The notes beneath the pieces were generated by a model. That model was not told the DNA's origin. It saw only the letters and a list, made by a program, of their open reading frames with translations, and searched no databases. Made by a program: the position numbers and the translations under genes. Positions 1-7,828 of a DNA stretch of 64,000 bases are shown here, piece by piece. Each line of letters begins with the position of its first letter. Within the stretch, counting starts at the first letter, position 1. The stretch comes from Bedellia somnulentella (lineage: Eukaryota; Arthropoda; Insecta; Lepidoptera; Bedelliidae). The stretch covers positions 2,294,001 through 2,358,000 of the forward strand of contig OY755178.1 of the NCBI GenBank assembly GCA_963576735.1. Reading direction: 5' to 3'.

Positions 1-70
1 TCTCCTAGCAAACCTGTTGAAAACATTATCTACCATATTCCGAAACTTCTCACTTTTCGTGTGATATTTG

Positions 71-933
71 CAGTGTAGTGTCGGCTTAGAATATACAGGG
101 TGATTACGGGGTCGTGGAGCAAGAAAGGAGCATTTAACTTACTTTCTCCTAAGCATCACGATAGGTTAGGCTAACAGTACACCAGCGACTTATTTAAGTT
201 TACAAAAAAAAAACTGTGACTATTCGAGATCATGGTCACCCTACTATTTCCCAAGAATTTTTTTGTCAAGTGCATGGACTTAACAATCGTTGCAGTAGTT
301 GCAATTGATATGACGATACTGATAGACAGATAAGAAATTTCTTTGATGCCTACTGCGATTACGTCGATTTCTTTGTCGTATTTATAAGGAAAAGACGGAT
401 AAAAATTTAATTTATTTATTTAATTTAGTTATTATTTATTGTTATCGTTTATTGACTTTGACGTGTTGTCACATTATTGCTCATAGATTATTAAGTATTC
501 TAACAAAGAGTTTTTTATCTAAAAAGATGTAATATAAAAAGTAGGGTGACCACGCATTTAGAGTCAGTAAATAAAAATAAGTAAATAACGAATGATCTTT
601 GTTTCAATTAAAATAAATACAGGTAGCATCGCAATCATTTACTGAGTCGGAAAAAAATGGTTGGGATCACGACCCCGAAATCACCCGGTATATCACTACC
701 CCATTCCTTCCGGTACCCACCGACATACGTACACCCGTACGTAAGAGGCGACTAACGGTATTAGGGCTTTTAAAGGATTTTTGGGCGATGCGTTTAGAGA
801 CCCATCACCAATAACCTTTATATTACCATCTTTTGCCCACTGAAATTTCCAAAAGTGGCTGAGGAATTTTTAATTCCTTAGCTCTGGCTAACCCTTCTAA
901 GGATCTATAGCCGTGAGTATATGTATGTATGTA
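71..933 (+). repeat. Family A copy, split by a Tc1/mariner-like MITE
   Basis: Head (TGTAGTGTCGGCTTAGAATA) at 71-95, body from 689, tail (TATG)n near 920-933. The two halves belong to one copy because the break falls inside the otherwise constant start of the family and is filled by the MITE at 96-688. Confidence 0.85.
96..688. mobile_element. Tc1/mariner-like non-autonomous element (MITE)
   Basis: Terminal inverted repeats start CAGGGTGATTACGGGGTCG on the left and read C-C-G-G-G-T-G-A-T-T-T-C-G-G-G-G-T-C-G from the right. Both ends are flanked by TA (or TATA). TIR type and TA target fit Tc1/mariner-type elements. The 593-bp interior is AT-rich with no transposase frame, so it would depend on a transposase encoded elsewhere. 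It lies inside a family A copy and is therefore the younger insertion. Confidence 0.75.
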
Positions 934-1180
934 TTTAGTCGTGTGCGGAGTAGTATACACGGAAATTAACAGCACCCCCAAATTTACCAAGTACCCAGCA
1001 GTGGTCAAGGGTTCATACAAATATTGTCTTTCATACATTGAGCTATTCCTCCTCTCTTCACCAGTGATTCGTCTCATTCACGCACAGTAAATACAGGTTT
1101 CTTTCTTGCGGAAGAAAAAGTTTTTGAAACTTATTCTTAACAGACTAACACTCAAACAAACTCATCTTCATTATAAATAC

Positions 1181-1362
1181 AGAGAAACCTGCTTGTAGCC
1201 AAGACCACGACTCTCCTATACAAACAAACAAATATATCCTCTTTCTAATAAATATATATAAACGTACTTGTAGCCATCACCACGACTCTCCTATACAAAC
1301 AAACAAACACATATCTCCTCTCTAGATTAATTACATAAAAACCTACTTGTAGCCATTACCAC
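1181..1362 (-). repeat. Three degenerate tandem copies of the exon 5 splice-donor region
   Basis: Three copies with spacing of about 79 and 75 bp. The copy nearest the exon is the real end of aldolase exon 5 (AGGAGGGCCGTG then GTAATGGCTACAAGTAGG). The next two carry AGGAGAGTCGTG followed by GTGATGGCTACAAGTA and by GTCTTGGCTACAAGCA. The copies are linked by (GTTT)n-rich AT tracts. The second copy keeps a potential GT donor. Reading from exon 5 through the first donor meets a stop within about 11 codons, so use of a downstream donor would be non-productive. Confidence 0.75.
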
Positions 1363-1483
1363 GGCCCTCCTATGATCGTTAGCCAGGGTAGGAACCACCT
1401 CATCCAAAGCCACAATGGCTGCTGCAGCCAACACCCCCGCCTGCCTCATTCCGCCGCCTAACATTTTGCGGATGCGACGAGCT
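1360..1483 (-). CDS. L-threonine aldolase-like gene, exon 5
   Basis: A 124-nt exon encoding about residues 224-265, including [20 protein letters not shown] and the end [15 protein letters not shown]. Phase 2 in (acceptor TTACGCAG), phase 0 out (donor GTAATG at 1359-1354). The [17 protein letters not shown] stretch is a strong family signature that follows the PLP lysine. The gene should continue for roughly 100 more residues, but no further exon can be recognised between position 1 and 1359. The donor and the adjoining intron are repeated twice more in tandem just downstream (1181-1362). Confidence 0.9.
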
Positions 1484-1510
1484 CTGCGTAATAAATTGGT
1501 TTACATTGTA

Positions 1511-1603
1511 TGCTTCAACTTCCAAAAGTGGCTGAGGAATTTCTCATTCCAAAGCTCTGGCTACCCCGTTAATTTTATATAGCCGTGAGTATATGTATGT
1601 TAT
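1511..1603 (+). repeat. Family A fragment (3' part)
   Basis: Contains the AAAAGTGGCTGAGGAATTTC block through GCCGTGAGTATATGTATG. It sits in aldolase intron 4 just upstream of exon 5. Confidence 0.7.
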
Positions 1604-1772
1604 ATTGTATGCGTTTGAAGAGGTCAAACTAACACGTTGTATAAATAATAGAATAGAAAACACTTAAATCACATCTTAAAAAAAATAACACATTTTTACA
1701 ATTAAGTACAAAGGACGGTCTTATCACTAATAGCGATTACCTTTGGAAGGTAAGGACTATATAACAGAGCCG

Positions 1773-2024
1773 TACATACATACATATACTCACGGCTATA
1801 AATCCCTAAATGGGGTAGCCAGAGCTAAGGAATTTAAAATTCCTTAGCCACTTTTGGAAGTTGCGTGGGGAAAAGGTGGTGAAGTAAGCGTTGTTGGGGA
1901 TGGGTCTTCAACAGCATCGAACAAAAATTGCTTAAAAGCCCCAATACCGTTAGTCGCCTCTTACGTACACCCACCGGAAGAAATGGGGTAGTGCTATTCT
2001 AAGCCTAGTGAAGTGTCACACAGC
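1773..2024 (-). repeat. Family A copy, nearly full length
   Basis: Reads from (CATA)n through ACTCACGGCTATAAATCCC to TATTCTAAGCCTAG; inside aldolase intron 4. Confidence 0.8.
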
Positions 2025-2283
2025 AAATATAAATTATGTTTAAATATTAAATGGCAAAAAAGGGTGGCCATAGCTTCGGAATCAAAACTTCCTCAGACAC
2101 TTTTGAAAAAAGCAGCCACATCGGCCTATAATCACTTAAAGATCCCCAAACAACACCTCGCCCCTAACGACACCATCGAGAAAAAATGTGTGATAAAATA
2201 ACATTTTAAGACATTTTTTCTCAGATACAGCAGGTATATTTCTATTTATGAACGTGTGATATAAAAATTCAGTAACAAAAGGT

Positions 2284-2605
2284 TATTGATTTTCGGATAT
2301 TTTAATCGCGTGTTATTACATTATTCTTAAAGCCCGACGTTTCGAAAACTTTTCAGTTATCATGGTCACGGGAAGACTGAGGTGTTATTTGTCATTATAC
2401 AGTACTATAAAATTATTAATACTAACTAACTTCACAAAATTTTAAGTTACATTTGCGTTTAATATTTGCTATGTACAGAAAGAGCTAATGTTATCTGGAG
2501 TCTTGCTAGTGTTCTTCCCGTGACCATGAAATCTGAAAAGTTTTCGAAACGTCGGGCTTTAAAAATAATGTAATAACACGCGATTAAAATATCCGAAAAT
2601 CAATA
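2284..2605. mobile_element. Foldback MITE, about 90-bp arms
   Basis: Left arm from TATTGATTTTCGGATATTTT through AAAGCCCGACGTTTCG to CATGGTCACGGGAAG; the right arm (about 2515-2605) is its near-perfect reverse complement. The 140-bp spacer is AT-rich. No coding capacity; superfamily not recognised and no clear target duplication seen. Confidence 0.75.
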
Positions 2606-2640
2606 GTTGTTTCAATTATAATGTGCAATCGTGAAAATCT

Positions 2641-2728
2641 TAGAAAAGACTATAACAAAAGGTTAGTTAGAATCAAGAGAGATATGGCAGGATCGTACTA
2701 AATTACGATCGATAGTCTGCCTACCTTA
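2641..2728 (+). repeat. Family C (LINE 3' tail) fragment
   Basis: Degenerate match to the tail containing GGATCGTACTAA...CGATCGATAG..CTGCCTACC. No intact frame. Confidence 0.55.
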
Positions 2729-2778
2729 ATGGTAACTAAGGGTAACTAATGTTTGTATGTATGAAATAAATTACTTAC

Positions 2779-2999
2779 TGCTTAATAAAATGGTAACTCC
2801 CAACCAAACAAGAGCCAACGGGCGCAGATAATCCCTTACTAAAGCAGACAGAGACGCTATCGCAATCGCGAACTATCCTACCGACTGGCTCTTTGAGATT
2901 TGTACTGGCGTTGAATAACCTCGCTCCGTCCATATGTATGGGGATTGAGTGCTTTTTAGCGCGGATTGATAACTCATCTAACCAGGATAGAGGTAGTAC
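2779..2999 (-). CDS. L-threonine aldolase-like gene, exon 4 (PLP-lysine exon)
   Basis: A 221-nt exon encoding about residues 151-223. It starts VLPLSWLDELS, contains IPIHMDGARLFNA (Asp174, Arg177: the DGAR cofactor-binding motif) and VCFSKGLSAPVGS, in which Lys205 is the expected Schiff-base lysine for PLP. Donor GTAAGT (2778-2773), phase 0 in, phase 2 out. The acceptor is TTGCAG at 3005-3000. Only 17 nt of native intron separate the exon from a 387-bp family A insertion with a 13-bp target duplication, so the usual polypyrimidine and branch-point region is now repeat-derived. All catalytic residues expected in this exon are present. Confidence 0.93.
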
Positions 3000-3016
3000 C
3001 TGCAATTTAAGATATA

Positions 3017-3403
3017 CATACATACATATACTCACGGCTATAAATCCCTACAAGGGGTAGCCAGAGCTTTGGAATGAAAAATTCCTCAGCCACTTCTGAA
3101 AAGTTGATTGGGGAAAAGATGGTAAAGTAGAGGTTGTTGGTGATGGGTCTCCAACCGCATCGCCCAAAAATCTCTTAAAAGCCCCAATACCGTTAGTCGC
3201 CTCTTACGTACACCCACCGGAGAAATGGGGTAGTGCTAGTGGGGAATTGGGGAAAAGATGGTAATAATAAATGTTTTTGGTGACGGGTCTCCAACCACAT
3301 CGCCCAAAATCACTTAATAAGCCCCTGTACCCTTAGTCGCCTCTTACGATCACCCACGGGTAGAAATGGGGTAGTGTTATTCTAAGCCGACACTACACGG
3401 CTA
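3017..3403 (-). repeat. Compound family A insertion beside the exon 4 acceptor
   Basis: One nearly complete copy (about 3017-3231) followed by a second partial copy (about 3241-3403) in the same orientation. The whole block is flanked by a 13-bp duplication AATTTAAGATATA (3004-3016 and 3404-3416), so it entered as one unit or a second copy extended the first. The left duplication lies inside the last 17 nt of aldolase intron 3. Confidence 0.85.
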
Positions 3404-3416
3404 AATTTAAGATATA

Positions 3417-4127
3417 ATAACATACAATTCCACTGCTTTCAATCTAGGGGGTATACAAAACATCAAAATCAGAAATTCCTCAGCCATTTCTGAAAGTTTA
3501 CCAGGGAAAGTTCATAGACTACTGTATTAGATTTAGTTCTCTAATTTTAACTTCACACTTAAGAATTATTAAAAAAAAAACTACAATGTTACAAAATTCG
3601 GTATGCAAAGTTTTATAAAAGTGATGCTGATTACAAAACCATTTCGAGATATTATGTTTTTAAACAATATTTTCTTGAAATCAAATGAAATAAAGCTAAG
3701 ATGACTGTTATTTTATCAAAAAACCGTAACAGTGTTTGACCTTCAATGTTATTTCGAAGACATTCGTTTTTGCAGTTTATTTAATAAAATATCGAGAATC
3801 ATAGGTTTGTTTAGAATAATATCGTAATAATTTCATTTGAGATCACAAATTCGTGAAAAGTTTTGCAATCAGCAACATTTTTATTAAACATTTCACTTCA
3901 TTTGCATGTCGCTACATGATTCTGTCAATCGATGACGTCATTAAGTACAAAAATCGAACAATCTTAAAAAAATCATAACTTTCAAATAAGTAATTTTAAA
4001 TGAAAAATATTCAAATTTGTCTTTTATTTTCGAGTTTGCTATCGAATAAAAATATCTAATAAATACAATAAAAAAACTTTGCATACCGAATTGAGGTCCG
4101 AGGAAAATTTATTTATAATTAGTTTAC
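3417..4127. other. Rest of aldolase intron 3
   Basis: AT-rich intron sequence. A weak inverted arrangement is visible (CAAAATTCGGTATGCAAAGT near 3594 and TTTGCATACCGAATT near 4078), which may mark a diverged foldback element of about 0.5 kb. A palindromic TGACGTCA is at 3933-3940. Nothing coding is seen. Confidence 0.45.
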
Positions 4128-4294
4128 CTTTCCACCACAATAGTTGTGCGTATTTTCCACTGCAACCAAAGACGTAGCTGGCTCGTGTATGTCTGTCCCT
4201 CTCACACGCTCTTCAAACTCGTTCAAATCAAATGTACCATCCGGTTTATTTTTGAGGGTAGTCAGCAAAACTCCGCCTAAGTGTGCAGCGCCAC
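4128..4294 (-). CDS. L-threonine aldolase-like gene, exon 3
   Basis: A 167-nt exon encoding about residues 95-150: it opens GGAAHLGGV, continues through KPDGTFDLNEFEERVR and ends VAVENTHNYCGGK. Acceptor ACTAG and donor GTAAAC; phase 1 in, phase 0 out. The ENTHN..GG stretch is the conserved aldolase segment around the cofactor pocket. It is separated from exon 2 by a 7.1-kb intron that holds a full-length LINE and a tRNA-SINE. No frameshift or stop is seen, so the exon looks functional. Confidence 0.9.
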
Positions 4295-4625
4295 CTAGTG
4301 GATTTTATTTATATTTAGTTATAACACTTTGTTGGGCATGAAACCTCATGTGGGGATTATTTACAGATCAATCAAGGATTGCAAAATTTCAACACCAGCT
4401 GGACTTGGACCTGCAATAAACCTAGTTTAGACTTACAATTAGTTTGGAGTAAGAGAAAGATTCAAATGAAACTGTTCCAAGCCATTATGCTATAATCTAT
4501 TTTATAATATTTAACTCTTACATACCATCAACAGAAATGAATAGATTTTAATTTTTCATTAGAAAACATAAACTAGCAGGCCTTTGTTATACAGCATGTT
4601 TTATTGAATATTTATTTTGCACGCG

Positions 4626-5003
4626 ACATGATAGTCCAGTGGGTAGAACACCCGCCCGAAAAACAGAAGGGCGTGAGTTCCAATCCTGGGACGGGCCTAC
4701 ACCAATTTGTCTTTTCTAAAGTCATATGTGTGGTTAATTTATCATGGTTGCTAACGGTGAGGGAAAACATCGTGAGGAAACCCACATGGCTGAGTTGTAC
4801 TTAGTCATGTGACAGTGTATTCGTACAAAACGGCGATAGGCCTGCCCCCTATCACGTGAGTACACTGTCTAAGCAAAACGTGGGTACCTTCTCTGGAAAC
4901 TAGATGGCGCTTGCCATGTGAGTTCAGGAGTATTGGTACCTCTGCCAACCCCTTCGGGGATAAACGGCGTGAACGTTTATGTTTTATGTTATGTTATGTT
5001 ATT
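4626..5003 (+). repeat. tRNA-derived SINE (family B), full length
   Basis: The 5' end resembles a tRNA: a box A-like ATAGTCCAGTGGGTAGAAC, then a box B-like GAGTTCCAATCC about 45 nt further. The body carries the family's CCCCTATCACGTGAGTACAC, and the tail is (TATGT)n. Located in aldolase intron 2, same orientation as the following LINE and opposite to the host gene. Confidence 0.85.
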
Positions 5004-5278
5004 ATTTTGCATAACAATTTTGACCCTAATTGTTTAATGAGCCATCTTTTAGAAAATGTTGTTATTACATATAAACTTAACAAGCACATACATGCATATA
5101 TGTGCAGCTGGAATACAAAATAAATGAGGTAACTAGAGCATTGTGATTAGAAATAATCAATCCACTTTTTGAACTTTAGTAAGAAAAACTAGTTGTTATT
5201 GTTTGTCAAGCCTCATCACCCAAAAATCTCTTATGAACTCCCACAAGACTAAGTTACATCTTAAGCTAACTTCCAGAA

Positions 5279-5661
5279 CTTTTAGGGTGCAAGGTGAGGG
5301 ATTTCGGTCCAGTGTATGTTCAGACAGCGGGTGAACTATCCAGCACACTCACCAAACGTCCTACTGCAAACGTCCACGTTCGTGCACCCTGGTAATGCCT
5401 AGCCAATAACGGGACCCGTTCGATTGCACCACTTACTCCTGTGGCGAAGGTAGCCAATTGCGGAGGGCTTTTATTATGTTTAAGTATATATTCCACTTCT
5501 TATAAATATTGTCTATTTATTTTATGCTATTACATATTTATCTTTGTAGTATATCTCTACACTATATCTTTTTCTCTTCCGACCTTTTCCCTGTGGTAGG
5601 AACTGGGTAGGGCGCCTATTCACAGCTTCCCGTCAGCCCCTCATCCAAACCCTTCCCCCTA
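5279..5661 (+). promoter_or_regulatory. 5' UTR of the LINE, presumed internal promoter
   Basis: Starts right after the left target duplication with CTTTTAGGGTGCAAGG and runs to the ORF1 ATG. LINEs of this type start transcription inside their own 5' end. No specific promoter motif is claimed. Confidence 0.5.
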
Positions 5662-7341
5662 ATGAGTTTAAAAGAGAACAGTAGACTACCCCAGGAGGGT
5701 ATCGACACGGGTCGAGAATCCCTCCCTGTCGCGTCAGCGACAGGCTGCCCCTTGTATTCTGGGGGGGGCAAGAACTCAAATCCCAAAACGACCCTAGCTA
5801 TGAATACGGACTCACTGACGGACGCGCAACGGACGGACTTGACGAATAGGGCTGAGGCTGGGCCTAGTGGGAGTGACTCCGTCGGGAAATCTTCCGACGT
5901 ATGGATGCTCCCCTCGGAGCCAGCCTCAGCAAAAGGGCTATCTACTCCGGACTGTCCTCCTAAGGGTTTACCCAAAGGAGTGATGACTGGACCCTCCACT
6001 GCCCCAACTAAATCTGGCACTGGTAAGCCTAAGGTGCCGGTACGCGGTAAGGACTCGTCCAACCCAACTACTGGTGCCTTGGCCAACCCAGTGCCAACCA
6101 AAACTTCTTCTTCTTCTGACAATGCTGTCACCCTAGAGAATCAATTTGATCCCTCTTGGGAGATAGTTAGTCAGAAGAAACAACCTAAAAAAAGGAAAAG
6201 ACTGAGCGGCTACGAAAGGAAGAAGAGGGCTCAGGCAAATAAAGCCAGCGCATCGGCCAGAAAGGACGCGGCTGGATCGCCAAAAGTGGAGAAATCTGCT
6301 GACAGCGATCTGACTGCCCCTGTGACCAAAGCTGGCTCCGGCCCGCGGGGCACCAGTGGGGGGAAGACAGCAACGGCCAAAAGGGTGCACCTCGATGTGA
6401 GCATGTCTCCAGTCGAGGAGGCACCCAAGAAGCCGAAGCTTGACAACTCTCACAGGCGCACTGCGTGTCGGAGCTACGCGGAGGTCACACAGACCGACTT
6501 GCTGGTAGCAATTACAGGGGTAGATACCGCGTATCTATCCCTGAGCGACTCGGATTTCGTTCTCGACCAAATCCTTAAGGAATTTTTCTCCTTGGTTTTG
6601 GGCGAGGGTGAAACTCCAGCGCCTGAACATGTCCCTCAAGAGGCGCTCGAATTTAAAGGGAAGCCTATTAAGGGGCAAGGTTATCTAGGCCTGTGGTGCA
6701 AGAATGTGAATACCTATAATTGGCTTTGCCAATTTATAGGTCGCACGGTCTTGCCATCCGGCGAACGCCTTCAAGTAGGGAAACATAGGGACCTACCTCG
6801 CCGCATTCGCTGCGGGATAGCTATCCCTGGAAAGTGGGAGGACAGCAGCAGGGTGGGGAAGTTGCTGGACTGGCAGAATAAGTGGGCTGAGGTCCGGAAG
6901 TGGCGTGTTCTCAAGAACGACGTTCAAGAGAACACGACCTTCCTGATCTTCAGTGTGCCGGAAAGCCTGATCCCTGCGATCATGGCAAGGGGTCGTAGGC
7001 TGTCCTTCACTGTGGGGACAATCTACGTACTGTTCCGGCACAACAATGGTCGCTTCCTAAGAGACCCACCGGGGCGCGATCCCTTACCGAGGGGAGAGCC
7101 TTCAAGCAGCACTGGTGTTGCTGAAGAACTCTGCCCTCCAACGATGCAAGCGGAGACTCCGACAGAGGTTTCCTCCGGCCGGCCTGACCAAGAGGTTATG
7201 GAACTGACGGAGGAGGCTCTGCTGGCAGACCCTCCGGAAGAGTATACCGAGTGTGCGGAGAAGATGCAAGCACTCGACATTGAGGAGGAGGAACGCGCGG
7301 TTTCCGATGGCGCCTCACCCGTCGATGTTACCCTCCAGTAA
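5662..7341 (+). CDS. LINE ORF1 (gag-like protein, DUF4780-like C-terminal half)
   Basis: 559 codons, uninterrupted, from the ATG at 5662; a second in-frame Met at about 5802 (MNTDSLTDAQ) could be the real start. The N-terminal 280 residues are low-complexity, rich in Ser/Pro/Lys, with a basic cluster KKQPKKRKRLSGYERKKRAQ at about 173-192 that could serve RNA binding or nuclear entry. Residues from about 270 to 460 (SYAEVTQTDLLVAI... to VGTIYVLFRHN) form a compact domain resembling the DUF4780 domain common in insect LINE ORF1 proteins. No CCHC zinc knuckle is visible. Expected role: RNA-binding partner of the ORF2 protein in the retrotransposition particle. It overlaps the start of ORF2 by 35 nt. 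Confidence 0.85.
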   Translation: MSLKENSRLPQEGIDTGRESLPVASATGCPLYSGGGKNSNPKTTLAMNTDSLTDAQRTDLTNRAEAGPSGSDSVGKSSDVWMLPSEPASAKGLSTPDCPPKGLPKGVMTGPSTAPTKSGTGKPKVPVRGKDSSNPTTGALANPVPTKTSSSSDNAVTLENQFDPSWEIVSQKKQPKKRKRLSGYERKKRAQANKASASARKDAAGSPKVEKSADSDLTAPVTKAGSGPRGTSGGKTATAKRVHLDVSMSPVEEAPKKPKLDNSHRRTACRSYAEVTQTDLLVAITGVDTAYLSLSDSDFVLDQILKEFFSLVLGEGETPAPEHVPQEALEFKGKPIKGQGYLGLWCKNVNTYNWLCQFIGRTVLPSGERLQVGKHRDLPRRIRCGIAIPGKWEDSSRVGKLLDWQNKWAEVRKWRVLKNDVQENTTFLIFSVPESLIPAIMARGRRLSFTVGTIYVLFRHNNGRFLRDPPGRDPLPRGEPSSSTGVAEELCPPTMQAETPTEVSSGRPDQEVMELTEEALLADPPEEYTECAEKMQALDIEEEERAVSDGASPVDVTLQ

Positions 7342-7828
7342 TATCAACTGCCTGCAAATCAACACCCAACACAGTGAAACCGCGATGGCTCAAGTGCGGC
7401 GTTGGGTGTTGTCGCAGGATACTTCGATAACGCTGATCCAAGAGCCCTGGATCAGTGGAGAACGTATCCGCGGTCTCTCCAATCTTGGAGGTAAGCTTAT
7501 ACATTGTACTATGCAAGATAAACCACGAACCTGTATTTATATTTCGCGTAACATAACTGCACATCCACTTGTGGAATTTTGTTCCAGAGATTTATGCACA
7601 ATCAAACTAACAATTCCCGAAGACCCTAAAGAGCTGGTCATTGCATCAGTCTACATGCCAGATGATGAGGAGATACCATCCGAAAATCTAGCAAGACTGA
7701 TAGACTACTGCGAAGATGAAAACCTTGAGATCATCGTCGCTACCGACTCGAACGCCCATCATCCGCTGTGGGGAATGAAGATAAGCAACAACAGAGGTAA
7801 GAATCTTGTTGAATACTTTCACAACTAA
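7307..7828 (+). pseudogene. LINE ORF2, 5' part (APE-type endonuclease), frameshifted
   Basis: The first in-frame ATG is at 7307, overlapping the end of ORF1. Encodes most of an apurinic-like endonuclease domain: INCLQINTQHSE at the start, the catalytic-type QEPW, SVYMP, and VATDSNAHHPLWG. The frame stops at 7828, just after NLVEYF, while the rest of the endonuclease continues in another frame. This points to one small indel at about 7810-7825. The domain nicks target DNA to prime reverse transcription. Because the break falls inside it, this copy is unlikely to make a full ORF2 protein. Confidence 0.87.

Noticed and set aside
1..70. Minus-strand stretch KSEKFRNMVDNVFNRFARR as a possible next aldolase exon
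   Set aside because: No resemblance to the expected aldolase C-terminal region and it abuts a repeat; not enough sequence to judge.
823..1077. 84-codon minus-strand open frame
   Set aside because: Half of it is a translated family A element; the rest has no recognisable motif.
4350..4430. Possible short terminal exon: plus strand after TTATTTACAG (DQSRIAKFQHQLDLDLQ then stop), or minus strand after TTTATTGCAG (GPSPAGVEILQSLIDL then stop)
   Set aside because: Both readings have acceptor-like AG and a stop, but neither matches the aldolase family, no partner exon was found, and both cannot be right. It lies inside aldolase intron 2.
5616..7280. Several antisense frames opposite LINE ORF1 (5616-6131, 6133-6453, 7023-7280)
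   Set aside because: Shadows of the GC-richer ORF1; no motifs.
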